Assembly (NCBI GenBank): GCA_037957365.1
Contig: JARHVA010002372.1
Coordinates: 847,501-911,500 of the forward strand
Origin: Torreya grandis
Taxonomy: Eukaryota; Streptophyta; Pinopsida; Cupressales; Taxaceae
Direction of reading: 5' to 3'
Length of the DNA stretch: 64,000 bases
This document shows positions 1 through 15,050 of the stretch, piece after piece (position 1 is the first letter of the stretch; each line of letters starts with the position of its first letter). The translations under genes were made by a program, and so were the position numbers. Under the pieces are notes generated by a model. That model saw only the letters and a list, made by a program, of their open reading frames with translations, had not been told where the DNA came from and ran no database searches.

Positions 1-2472
1 GAAAAAAACTTGTGAGAAGGTATGGGGCATGTGAATGGTGAGTATGAAGATGTATGAATAGAGGTACATATAGAGGTATGAAATTATTTGAGGATCATGT
101 AAGGCATGTGATCAAGGTGTAAAGGTATCAGGTAAAGTTCAAGGTGAATTTACAAGGATAAGACCTTCAGTCCAGGTCTACAACTAGACTAGTCTTAGAC
201 CCTACTTAGCCTATTGAGATATCATGATCTATTAACAAGGAATGTGAAGTATGTATTAAAGTTTTTACCCATGAGATAGGTTGTATGACATGATATTGAG
301 ATGTTTATCATGACAATGAGGTGTTGAGAGCATGGAAAGAGGCATGAAAGTTAGTTCAAGGCCTAGTAGGGTATGAAGACTATAGTGTAGAGAGAGAGTG
401 TAGCCTAATGGGGTATCGAGATTAGTTTTCAAGGAAAATGTGAGTATTTTAGCATTGAAAAGGGTTATTAAAGTTATTTTAATCATGTGCATGAATTTTT
501 AGGTTAAATTTTAAAGGTTAAGTCAATAAAATGTGCTTTGAGGTCTCTAGAGTGCAAAGAATGAAGGGTTCTCTACCTGAGAAGGTTTTTATTATGCTCA
601 TTATCTCATAAAACCTATAAATGAGAACATAATATATTCATGTTATATTGTTAATGGTCCTATATCAAAATTCTATGCATTATTTTATGGATTGAGGGGC
701 TACGCTTTATGAATGATCCTTAAGAGTAGAAACAAGTTTAAACCCTCGTAAAACCCTAATAAAGACCCAATGTTGAAGTTTTGATATAGAGTACTTAGGA
801 TGGATTTTTATGGATATAAAATTTATTATATTTTTTATTTAAATCTCAAAAGTACCTACATATGGTTGTGGTTAGAGAGAGGAGAGATAAAATGTGAAGA
901 TATAGGCTTGTTTCTGAAGAAGTTATTGTAGATATAAAAATTTGTATTGGAAAAAGTTTGAAAATTGATTAAGGTTGAATAATGAGACTCATATTTTATT
1001 TTATTTATGGTTTATGTATTATTTATAGTTCTTAATTTTTATATATTTGTGATCCAAGTTGGCCTTTCACTAACAGGCCTAATGAAGAATAGTGCAAACC
1101 CTAGACAGTTTGAGAAGTAGGTTTTTGTTATGATTTCATGGAATAATGATGAATTTGAATAAAAATAAATTTTGGGACGTGATTTAATATCCATTATATG
1201 TATAAGGTTTGATATTCGGTGAAATTGGTTAAAATATTGAAGCCAAAGTGGCTTATCGAGTTCTAGTGTGACTGTGAGGAGAGAGGTCAAAAGATTAGTC
1301 TAGAAGACCAATATTTGACATTAGACCATATTGATTTTGTATTTAAATATGGTCTATAAATGTTATATAATAATTTTCATGCATTATAAATATTTTAATG
1401 TCTCTATATAGGTTTTATAAGGTCAATGCTTCATGACTATGTCTTTTATAGTCTTGACAGTTCAAAGTTATAGTGATGAAAAGCTGGACTTGAGTGTAAT
1501 TTCATGAAAGAGTGATGTCATATAGTTAATAAAGTTGTTATTAATAAATTTTAAGTCATTATAATTCCTTTTTATAATTTTTTTAGGTATGTATAAGTGA
1601 ATAAAATATGTTCACAAAATGGCTTGTTTGTTCAGAATTGGTTTGTAAACCCAATATTTTCCATTAGACATTGTAAAATTTTAATTATAAGATGATTTAA
1701 AGATGTCATAGGATAATTTTAATTAATAAAGAGTCAATAAATGTGTCTACATAGGTGGTTTAAGTCTAATTTCTTATGACTATGTTTTTGAGTATTCTAG
1801 TAGTTCTAAATGAGAAAGTTGCAAAGTTGTTCTTGAGCCATTATTTTTTGAGTGAAGTTATTACAAGTAGTTGGGTATGTTCATGAGGAAATTTAGTATA
1901 TGTATATATTTTTCATTTTTCATGGTACATATACTAAATGAGTGATTTAAATTCATTCTTACAAGATAATTTTTGGGGTGTACAGGCCTAATAGGGGGTC
2001 TATCCTAAAGAGGGCTTTATGGTATGAACAAAGGATGTAGATCTAACCAATCATGAAAGAGGTCAGAATAAGTCATTATAAAAGTGTTTTAATTGTTTCT
2101 TATGTTTTTATAATTAAATTTAGATCCAATAATATCAAGTCATAGCATCAAGAGAGTAGACCTAATGAAGTAGGTCTCCATGAGATTGAAATGGTGAGTA
2201 AGACCAATGTTGGTCATTGATTTAGAATGTACCAAGTGAATGAAGATAAATTAAGTTCATAGATATTATATAATCATGTTTTATATGTTATATTTATATC
2301 ACATGTAGGTGATCAAGCATTAGAGAGATCAAATAGTGTTTTGATTTCACATAGGCCTAATGAGATAATGAGTTGCAAGGAGTGTTTCATGAAGTAGTTA
2401 AATCTATAATGTGTTACTCAGCTCATAAGTTATTATTTGGGATATATTTAAAGTTTATTTGAAATAATATTA

Positions 2473-2531
<59 letters not shown>

Positions 2532-2843
2532 TTTAATGTGTTCTAAGGGATCATGTTCTACATGTTATAAAGACAAACCTAATACAATTAAGTCTCCATG
2601 AGTCCTAAAGAAGGAATGTAGCCTATTGAGTTATGACCAAAGTATGATTATTATTGATTCTTTTTATAATGTGTCCTATGTCCTATTATGTGTAAAATCC
2701 AAGTGGGCAATTGTGTGTGGTTGATCAAGGTGTGTATGAGCATGAAGCCTATATAAAATAAAGGTATAATAGGCCTATTTGAAATGGTTTCTGGTATGTG
2801 TGTAAGTGATGTAAATAACACATTAAAGAGCTGAAGAAGGTGT
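1..2843 (+). mobile_element. Family A long LTR, copy A1 (partial, runs off left edge)
   Basis: Decayed LTR-type sequence in plus orientation. It matches copy A7 (43,863-46,954) in the same order: for example 2,630-2,760 pairs with about 46,010-46,140. Near-complementary sequence is found in A2 (4,826-7,376) and A6. It carries the family's recurring AGGCCTA word and no coding domain. The copy resumes at 4,672 after a foreign insertion at 2,844. Its true 5' end lies outside the window. I infer copia membership from the other copies, which adjoin a copia gag and a tRNA-Met-type primer site. Confidence 0.7.
2474..2529. repeat. (AT)n microsatellite
   Basis: Perfect TA/AT dinucleotide run of about 28 units inside copy A1. 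The matching part of the other A copies lacks it, so it is a local expansion. Confidence 0.95.
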
Positions 2844-4666
2844 TGTTAGCCAATTTTTATACCTAAGTTTTACATCTTTAATTTTGGATAAGTGTAGCAT
2901 TCTTAATTTTTTTTATCCCCATAGCAAGTGTCAAGTGTTATTTCCTTCAGAAGACTTTGTTCAATCTTTTTGCAAGTGTTATTTCTATTTTTTTGTCAAG
3001 TGTTATTTCTTTTGACAAGGTTTTGGTTTGGGTTTTTTGTTCAAGGATCAAACGAATTATTTCAAAAATTTTGTTCAAAACATAATTTATAAAGGAATTT
3101 GTCCATTTTAAGCTTTTTGAAGGGTCACTTACAAAATTTTGAAGGGTCTTTTTCTCATTAAAGTGTCCTTTGCAAAAAGTCTGAAGGGTACATTTTCAAT
3201 ATTTATAAAATAATATTTTCTTGGGAATTATCTCTTTCAAATTTTTTGAAGGAATTATTTTAGACATTTTTTTTGAAACAATATTTTTTAAGGGTCATTT
3301 TTCTCATGGAAGTGCCCTTTGCAATATTTCTAAAGGGACATTTTCAATTTTGTTGAAGGGTCTTTTTCTTGCAAAGGAACATTTTTAAAAATTTTGAAGG
3401 GACACTTTCAAAAAGTTTGAAGGATCATTTCTCAAGAAAATGGATGCTTATTTATCTCATGAAGGGACATTTTCAATATTTATAAAGGGTATTTTCTTGA
3501 TAATAGGTCCTTTGCATTTTTTTTTAAGGAATTGTTCTAGACATTTTATTTGAAACAATCTTTTCAAAAGAATTGGCTCTTACATTTTTTCCAAAGGAAT
3601 TGGTGCTCTCTCAAAAAACCTGAAGGACACTTTCAAAAATTTTGAAGGGCATGTTCAAGATTTTTGAAGGGCAAAAAGAAAAGGGTCCATGGGAAAATTA
3701 TCCAGGAAGATGCTCTGAAAGAATGGTCCCAGTAGAGTGGCAGTTATATGGACATCAACTTCAAGTTGATGCACTAGATATTGGTGTTTAAATAGTGGGT
3801 CCGAAGTAGACTAGAGGGGATCATATCACCATTGATAAGATCATGTTATAATTCATTCTTGATGGCCAATCAAAGGAAGAAAGGTTGAAGAGCTTTGTAG
3901 GGTTTAAACATTTAACTTGGTCAGGATGGAATGAGTTTTCAAAGGATGTTTATGGAAACACACACATGTATCCAACATTCTAAAAAATTCCATGAATGCA
4001 TACATGTAAACTCCAAGTGATGTTTCTCCAAAGCCAATGGAATGAAAGTGACTCTTCCCTACACCATTGCACACCTCAACAAGCTAGTGAGAAAATGTTA
4101 GCATTAAGACAAATTGATAACAAGTGGACTCATTTGCATAACCATATTGATGCCATTACTCAGCTCAAAAATATCTTGTTTTTTCTAGTACAAGAATTGT
4201 GGAAACATATTTGAGAGAGAAAGCTAGCTGTGTAACCAATTAAGGTGACATAGATCAATCGAATGGCCTAAATGAGCATCATTTGAAAAGATATTTAAAG
4301 CTAAAGATGGATACTCCTAATATATTGATTCCTCTTTATAGTGATAAAGGCCTCCTCTCACTTCCTTTCTACTATATATTTACCCCTTGGGATAGTGTAA
4401 AAATAACCACATAGTATATAGTGAAGCCCTACTATATTGATGCTATATTTTGCATTTAAGCATTAAGTACAAGTCTATTTATTTCAATTTTATAAGAAAT
4501 TTTCTATGTGTGTAAGAGATGTATAGTGATATTAAGTGATTATTTTCCATGCTTCTATCCTTTATCCTTCATGCCTAAGCAAAAATTCTTAGTCTAACAA
4601 GTCATATAGAATGTGTTTAAGTGTGTTAAATTGTTGTAAGTGTATAACTATTTTTAAAATGATGTA
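2844..4666 (+). mobile_element. Candidate solo LTR, element G, inserted in A1
   Basis: The stretch interrupts copy A1: A1 homology stops at 2,843 and resumes at about 4,672. It starts TGTTAGCC and ends ATGTA (expected CA). The five bases before it are GGTGT and the five after it are AGTGT, a likely target-site duplication with one mutation. A TATA-like word lies near 4,370. Its first half is a degenerate repeat of TTTTGAAGGG-type words. No coding domain is visible; a 72-codon open frame at 3,996-4,214 has no recognisable similarity. The boundaries rest on A1 continuity, and the orientation is assumed. Confidence 0.5.
3050..3680. repeat. Degenerate TTTGAAGGG(A/T)C repeat field
   Basis: Variants of a core such as TTTTGAAGGGTC or AAAGGGACATTTTC recur every 30-60 bp with irregular spacing. 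This looks like an old, eroded minisatellite in the first half of element G. No reading frame survives. Confidence 0.65.
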
Positions 4667-4671
4667 AGTGT

Positions 4672-4825
4672 GTTATACCATCATAGGGATATATAGAAAC
4701 TATCATGAATATCTATAGTGGTATTGTAGATGAATATCAAGGTCATATGACCTAATCTATCTTGAAGATACTTAGTTGAGTGAAGAGGCTTAGAAGGCAG
4801 TTTGAGAGGGATAAGACTATGAATA
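4672..4825 (+). mobile_element. Family A LTR, continuation of A1
   Basis: The segment with GAATATCAAGGTCATATGAC and GTTGAGTGAAG matches A7 near 46,270-46,330 on the same strand, and matches the minus-strand copies at 11,870-11,950 and 17,380-17,480. It directly abuts A2, which runs the opposite way, so this is a head-to-head junction. Confidence 0.6.
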
Positions 4826-7376
<2,551 letters not shown>

Positions 7377-8202
7377 TGTCATTAATGACAAAACTTATCA
7401 ATAAACTCCTCCTTTTTCATTAATGTAAAACACAATACAACTTGATCAATCTCAACTCCCCCATTTTGGTCTTTCTCCCCCTTTGACATTAATGATAAAG
7501 GGTCTTCCACACATGACTATCTATAATCACACCTTTTTGTAAAAAAATATCAACACATAGAATATGAAGAATTAAAATAACATGCTCCACCTTGTACCTC
7601 ATTCAAATAAAATCAGATCATAAGACCACTTACCTTGTTCTTGACATGACTGATATGACTTAAACCTTTGATCACACACTAAGCCACCATATTCTTGACA
7701 TCAGCTAAATAATTAAAAACTCCCCCTTTTGTCTTCACAACTTGAGCTCACCACATGAGTCATTAGGACTCTTATACCATCCCTAAACTTTCTCAATTAT
7801 CTTGATATAGATACCAATTAGACACATATGATTTCATCACATTTCAATCTCTATCAACAACATTCAACTTGTCTCTATGGTTATATTGGTCTTGCATACC
7901 AATCTATATTCCATATGTCTCTAGATGCAATCCTATGCTTAGACTTGCATTCAATACCATGACTCTTTATGAACTAATATAAAAAATTTAGTTCCATAAC
8001 TCTTTTACCTTGTCATATACATATAATCTATAGGGAAACAAACTTATAACTTACAACATGGACAACATTAAATCCTCTCAAGATGAGTCCTTATTTAACT
8101 ACAACCTGATTCTTCTATAGATAGAAGAGTGTCTTCAAGAATCTTAATGGAGTTACCCCTTTCCATAGGGTTCTAAAAAATCCATGAAATCAAGAGATTC
8201 CT
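7377..8202 (-). other. 3' part of family A internal region, no gene seen
   Basis: Non-coding stretch between the A2 LTR and the coding remnants. On the minus strand it carries two polypurine-like tracts, AAAGGGGGAGA (near 7,484) and AAAAAGGAGGAG (near 7,407), of the kind copia elements use to prime plus-strand DNA next to the 3' LTR. The word CATTAATG recurs around them. I see no protein domain here, and no protease, integrase or reverse transcriptase. Confidence 0.5.
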
Positions 8203-8563
8203 AGATCTCCAAATCCTTTTCCTTAGCCATCTTGAAAACATGAGACTGATATTCCCTTCTTAGAATCCATATAAACTTGACTACAACATTCAAATCATCC
8301 ACCTTATAATCTTGCTTATTCTCTTTGACTTCCTTGTCAACACATGCATATAATAGGTGTTCATGAAATTCCTTAACTTCTTATCCTTACTTTATCTTAG
8401 AAAATAATCCATCTTGACCATTGGATTCAATATGATCAGTCTTGACTTCCTTTGGCTTCCATACCAATGTTTGACTCTTCTCATGAACTCTAGGAGCTCC
8501 ATATATCTTGTATAAGTCTTGAGGGTATTCTTAATCCATTATAATAGAATCTTGAAATTTGTC
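8203..8563 (-). pseudogene. Unassigned coding-like remnant downstream of gag
   Basis: One minus-strand frame reads for about 120 codons with only three stops. It is rich in Lys, Glu and Asp, with words such as YPQDLYKIYGAP and EVKEFHEHLLYACVDKEVKE. It lies where a copia element would have protease, but I see no D-S/T-G motif and no gag-pre-integrase HLGHM-type motif. It may be a gag C-terminal extension, a captured fragment or chance. I do not recognise the protein. Confidence 0.3.
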
Positions 8564-8626
8564 TAATGTTATGACAATTATATCAAATAACATTACTTAT
8601 ACATCTTGACTAATGTGGACTATAAT

Positions 8627-10356
8627 TCATTTTATAGTCCCATGAGTACTCATTCTTGAGAGTCTTCTACACTCTCTTTCTCTATGACCAAAATGACTAT
8701 ATGAGAAATAGTAACCATTGAATGAATTTGAATAATTTATGGAATTATGATGTCTAAAATATTTTTTATTCATATTGTTCTTAAGGTTGACCTTATTATT
8801 CACATTAGCATTCTCCTTGTTCTCTTTTTGATCTATTTTGAAAACCAAGTCTTGCCTTATCATTTGTAGACTTCTGACTACTCAAAACATCGTCTAGTGC
8901 CTCAGTGATCTTTTTAATTCTTTGATGTGTCTTTAACTTGATGTATGTTTGATCTAGTTCGACCTTCAAGGACTCCATTTCTATTTGAACCTTGATGCAT
9001 TATTCTTCCTTGGTCTTAATATTTGTAGTGACAATTTCAATCTATGTTTCTAGATATTTGATGATTTCCTCATCTTTATTTATGTTGATTCTTACTCTCT
9101 CTTCAAAGAGATTGATTTAATCCTCAGAACTCTTAACCAATGATCTCAGTCTTTCATTCTTCCTTCTTTGAAACTTCAAATCCTATAGAGAAATCACCAA
9201 TTCTACCTCAAGGTTCACCTCAACCTCTTCTTCATCTAATTATTCATCATTCATAAGACCTTTTCATTTTAAACAACCCTCGTTATTTATTTTTATAGGA
9301 ATAAATATGGTTTCACTTTGTCATGCTCATTATTTTCATCATCACTATCATATGTACTTGTGTCACTTACATCAGATGATCTATTATCTTCTTTGGTATA
9401 TAAACTTTTCTTATTCTTGAATGACCCTTTCTTGCCTTCATACTTCCTAGAATCTTCTTGATTTTATCAGGCTTATATACCTTCTTATTATCATCATGTT
9501 TTTTATCATGCTCAATGTTAACCTTGTTAGGACACTTAGATGCAAAGTGACCAATATTACCATATTTAAAACATTTGAATGGAAACTTACCCTTGTACTT
9601 ACCAAATCCAAACCTCAATTTCCTTGCAAACATATCTATCAACTCATTAGCATCAATATTTTAACATACCTCATCCTTTACCTTCTTGGATTTTGACTTA
9701 TTCTCATTTTTGAATGTTGCTTACTTCTTGGGAGGTCTTAATTAATTTTTTCTCATCTCATAGTTAGTCAAGATTCCATAAAACCCATCCATCTAAAGTG
9801 TATCTAGATCTTGCATTTATTCTACTACAAACACCTTTGAATCAAATTAAGAAGTTATGGATCTCAATACCTTTTAAATAACTTTAGAATATTTCAATTA
9901 TTCTCTAATACCTCTAAGGATATTTGAAACTTCATCAACCCTTTATAGGTAGGATGTAATGTTTTCAACCTCCTTTATTCTCAAACTTTCAAACTACCTA
10001 TGGTGAGTCAGCAACATTACCAAATTAACTTTGGTGTCTCCTTCATAAATGGTCTAAAATTTTTCCCAAATCCCTTTGGCTATATCAAAATGAATTACCT
10101 TTACAAATTCTACCCCTGAAAGACCACACAAAATGGCATTCATTTCATTATATTTATTCTCATTTAATTTCTTACCTACTGCATCAGTTGGTGGTGTAGA
10201 AGGTGGAGTGAAACCATCCACAATATATTTCTATATGTCATAACCCAAGGAAATTAGATAAGTATTAAATATTATTCTATAAAATTCATAGTTAGTCCCA
10301 TTAAAGAGAGGATCCTTAATGGTTGAAAAACCTCATTATGCTTGTTGACTAGACAT
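8627..10356 (-). pseudogene. gag: Copia gag pseudogene (UBN2-type) of family A
   Basis: Decayed nucleocapsid/capsid gene of a Ty1/copia element, reading from an ATG at 10,356 leftwards. The N-terminal half shows the plant copia gag pattern (DUF4219/UBN2): PLFNGTNYEF, then SLGYDI, VDGFTPP, LNENKYNEMNAILCGLS, AKGIWEKF and TIYEGDTKV, interrupted by several stops. A CCHC zinc knuckle follows near 9,573-9,530 as CFKYGNIGHFASKC, with the second Cys replaced by Tyr. A second degenerate knuckle-like stretch (FSYSHFGHRERECR) lies near 8,690. The start lies about 55 bases inside the primer-binding site, the expected gag position. No pol follows, so the element was gag-only or has lost pol. It cannot make a full protein. 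Confidence 0.8.
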
Positions 10357-10410
10357 GTTTGTGCTTCAAGAATATCCTTTAAGATGTTAGGCTTGCTTTA
10401 AATTACCAAG

Positions 10411-10422
10411 CTCTGGTAATAA
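10411..10422 (-). other. Degenerate primer-binding site of family A
   Basis: On the minus strand the bases read TATTACCAGAGC, matching 9 of 12 positions of the initiator-Met tRNA primer site TGGTATCAGAGC usual in plant copia. It sits between LTR-like sequence (A4) and the gag start, which fixes the element's orientation. Confidence 0.6.
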
Positions 10423-13400
10423 TTATTAGAATCATAATGAATAAGATATGGGTACTAAAATTAATATGACTAAGAGGGGAGACCATGAATCAGTCTTTTA
10501 AAAACTTTCTCACAAATCCACTTAAGCATTCATGAACATTCATTTAAGCATGTAGATCAAACAATGCCTAAGTAACCATGCATATATGTATCATAAGAAC
10601 ATAAGATAACATAAAATATATGTGGGAAACACTCAATGGAATGAAAATTTACTGATATCTATTTATTAGGGTTAATTTTAGTGGTCTATAATAAAAAATG
10701 CTTGGAGTTTCCTAGTTGAATTGGATTCATAATGGTGGTGAATCAGTTTGAAAGGTGATTAACTATGCAAGTGAGTCAAATGATGGAGTAGGTGAATAAA
10801 TATTTTATGAATATAAAACTTCCATAAACATAAATATTATTAAATATTTTTATTCCTCTTAAAAAATTATGAAATTTCAAAAAATAATTATCATAATCTA
10901 AGTGCGTATGCAATAGTTATGGCCTCAAGAATTTGGCAAGTTAAAAGTGTACTTATCAACAAATGTCTGCATGATGGATACAGCCATTTTAATGATGTAT
11001 AAATATATAATTAGGTGATTATTGACATATAAATCATGTATAAAATAATTCACATCATGTAGATGGCCATTGGTAAATTCACTCTCAACTAGCCAACTTT
11101 GGAGGCCATAACATTTGATATGGACTTAGATTGTGATGATTTATTTTCAAAATTACATAATTTTTTTAGAGGAATACAAATATGTAATAATATTTATGTT
11201 TTGAGTGTTTTATATAATTTTATGTTTTATATGAGTGACATCAAAATATAGACTATCATTGGTAAATGTCGACAACCATCAGTATATGTAGATGACCATT
11301 GATATATGAAGATGACCGTCAGCATATGCAGGTATGCAGACGACCATGGGCATATGAAAATGATCATATAAATGTGTGAGTTGAGGTTTATGTACCTATA
11401 TTTAATTTATATTTACCATAAAAAACATTTATATGAATGATATTATTTTAAATAGAAGGTGATCTGACCCTAAAAGTTAACTTGCATCTAGAAAATCTAA
11501 GCGATTTCAGGCTCTTCAATACCCCAAAACATTACCAAATGTAGATTTATAAAACTAAAATATTCATGAATTAATGAATATTCACCACTAAAATTTTAAT
11601 TTATACAAATTTAATATATTCATATAATAAAAACACCATATTTAGTGAAGCACCAACTTCACATGGAGTACCAACCCCAACTAAATAAGCACCAACTCAA
11701 TTAGGCTTTAGTAAACACCCATTTGTAAGGAGGCACAAACCCCTTAGATGAATCAAAAATAAATGAGACACATAAAACCCTTGATCACCTTCATAACACT
11801 TTATTTCTCATACAATAAATGATTTTCTTTCTCTTCATCTCTTTTCTTTCTTCAATCCCTCTCAAACTGCCTTCTAGGTTTCTTCCCTTGAATAGTCCTC
11901 TTCTTGACTTGATTAGGTCAAATGACCTTGATTATCATTCATAAAACCTATATAAAATATTCATAAATTATAATATACACTAATTTTATGGTATAAAACA
12001 CCTTATTGTACTTTTTAATGTGTTTTTATATTCACTTACACTCCACACTCACATAGGCCTACAACTACCTAATATTTATACAAGTCACTTGTTCATAGCC
12101 TTATTAGTTATCCAAACACTCTTAAATTATTATTTAGAACATGAATTATATATTATAACATCTCATATACATTTATAAAATTTTATTTTTGTCCCTTTAT
12201 GTCTTAACTTCCTCAATTAGGTCTTATCTCACCTTTAGGTCTTACGAAGACCTAATCTTATTAGGTCTACTTAGCACATGCTACCCTTTGATATTCTTGG
12301 ATAAAATTTAAAAAAATTGCACTATAGTAAACTATAATATTACACATAAATATACCCATAAAAATATAATCTTATATTCATAAATTATTTAATCTCAAAC
12401 CACTACTTGGAGCACATTATTAGTACTATTTATATTAGGCCTATGCATACCCAGAAAGTCTGTCTTGAACAACTAAAACATAAACACAATTTTTTAAAGA
12501 AACCATGGAAAAAATCATAAATTAAGAAGATAAATTACCTTAATATCATCAAAATTTATTTTTTAATTTACAATATAAGTGAAAATGAGTCAAACCCTTC
12601 TCTACAAATAGCCCACTTAGAATTGCCAACTAGTCTCAAAACATAGTCATGAAAACATGAAATTTTGACATTAGAAAAAAAATAATAAAGTAATTAAAAT
12701 GAATGAAAAATATATTAAAAAATAATTATAAAAAATCAAATAAATTTATCATAATATCTAATGGAACATATTGGTCTTGTGCAACCAATTCGTTGACCTC
12801 TCTCACAGACTTCACTGTGTCTGATAAACCATTTGGCTTCAACATTTCAACATATTAAACTAACTTAAAAGATTATGAAAAGGATATATAGGTCATTAAA
12901 TTCCAAAAAAATAACATCATGTTCATTATATACATTAAATTATGGAAAATATCCTCCAACATATCAATGTAACTTGCTTACCTAGATCTGCCAATTTACC
13001 TTCAAACATAGTCATGGTGATAATGACCTTCAACACCTATGTAGACAATTTTATATATTTAAAATACATATGGATGATATTATGGTATCATTATAAAAAT
13101 ATAAAATATAAGGATACCATGGTAAAATTACAATATTGGTATTATATACCAATGTCATAATCTTACACCTTTATTATCTCATATGTATTAGACAAGTCAA
13201 CTTATGCGCAAAATTTTCATCATACCCAATAACCTAAAAAAATTATATACAATATTAACATGTATTATAGTTATTTAAAAACATATCCATTCACTTTTAT
13301 TCATCTCTAATCCATGATAAAACATCCTTAATAACCTTGTCACTTCTTCCTAGGTTTTCTCATTGTTTGCACCATTAGGCCTTTTAGTGATAGGTCAAAT

Positions 13401-14520
13401 TGCATAATAAGTTTATCACACTTGATGGATATAACCTAATTAAAAAAAACCATGGAAATTAAATAAAAGTCTCAACCTTATCCATTCAATTATTTTCATA
13501 TTTTGACTTGGTCAACTCTATCTACTATAGTAAATTTTTGAGAAATAAGGCCTTTCATGTAAGGTCCACTCACTCACCTGAAAAACCAATCATAAATAGA
13601 GTTGAAAGGGAGATTTTAATACATGATAAAATAAATTAAATATCCATAAAAAAACCATTATAATAACTTTATAATAAGACATTTCATATTGGGTCACTAT
13701 TAGGGTTATTTGTAGTTTTAAACCATCTTTTAGTCTTAATGATCTTTTATTAAGCTTAGCCTCTCATTATAAAAAACAATGTTTGGAAATTTTATTTATG
13801 ACCCTTACCCATATACCATGAATATATTAGTTTATCATCCAGAGGTTACACATTCGAATGAACACTTTAAAGTTCTTCTTGGGTTGATAACCCCTTTATT
13901 CTATGCACATGAAAGACCTCAAAAACTTTTTTTATTTCCTTAACCCTTAAATTTTGACCTAAAACTTGGTCAATATAATTGAAAAAAAAATGAAAATACC
14001 TCTAAAAATACTCATGTTTCCATACATGCCTTTAAAATTGATCTTGATACCTGATCTAGATTTGCTTTATAAGCTTTGACATGTAAATCACATTAGGCCA
14101 TGAAAATAACATTATAATCCCTATAAAAGTTTTAAAAACCTCATATGCATGTCATAAAAACCTCTTACCATGATAAACCACTACCATAAAATTCTTCATA
14201 TGCCTTGAAAATACCTCATGACACCTCATTAGGTCAAGAAATGTCTAGAACTAGTCTAGTTGCATACTAGGTCTATAGGTCTTACCCCTATAGGCTCACT
14301 CTAAGATTATCATGAGTGATACAATGCCTCATATTCATGATCAAAAAAAACTCATAAAACATCTTATTCCTATTTTCATCCATATCATCAACTCACTAAG
14401 CTCATACCTTCTCACAAGGTCTTTTCATATAATGACCAGTGTCATGACTAGGCTTCTCAAGCACTTGAAGCTTGACAACTGACCTTGAAACACTTCATTT
14501 ATTATTATACACCTTGATCA
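10423..14520 (-). mobile_element. Family A long LTR, copy A4 (5' LTR side)
   Basis: Minus-strand LTR sequence starting beside the primer-binding site. Its inner end (GAATCAGTCTT, then ATGTGGGAAACACTC) is the reverse complement of the A7 3' end at 46,790-46,925. It then carries the CACCAACT-rich segment (11,640-11,770), the CTCAAACTGCCTTCTAGG segment (11,870) and AGGCCT-containing segments in family order. It is longer than A7 (about 4.1 versus 3.1 kb), so it holds extra or duplicated material. A segment mentioning the 'acatagtcatg' landmark occurs twice (about 12,640 and 13,010). No coding domain. Confidence 0.6.
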
Positions 14521-15050
14521 AATTAATTTTTTTATGGTCACTATATAAATCATTTAAACCAAAATAGAAATCTTATTATACCTATTAACCCCAACCAAAA
14601 CCCTATTTCTTAACCCTAGTCACTACATAGAGCTAGAAACAATAACTTGACCATACCTAAACAATGACTTAGTAGTTTAGAATTTCCTTTTAATGTTGTT
14701 TTATTAAAAAAATTATTCTTTTGAAAATTATTTATTTCTTTTGATTCAGTACATTCATTTATGATATGTAACCTTTCTTATCAACATTTTCATAACATTA
14801 ACTTGTCTAAAAGGTGGATTGATAACCTCTAAGGAAGTTGTGTACTTATATTTATCTTGTGCTAGAAAATCCCACCCACCTATCTCACTAACACACCATT
14901 TTATAGTTTCTTTCTTATCTACAGGTTATCCTCTGAAGCCAAAGAGGAGTATCTACAACCATATAGATTATGGAGTGCAAACCACATCCAAGTTATTCTA
15001 CCTCGCCCTTATTCCTTTAAGTTTTAATCTTTATTAAAAATGAAAATTAA
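14521..15050. other. Unassigned spacer between A4 and A5
   Basis: About 530 bases of AT-rich sequence without landmarks of family A. A 72-codon plus frame (14,819-15,037) shows no motif I recognise. I see no LTR ends or target duplications; it may be the remainder of a small insertion. Confidence 0.4.
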
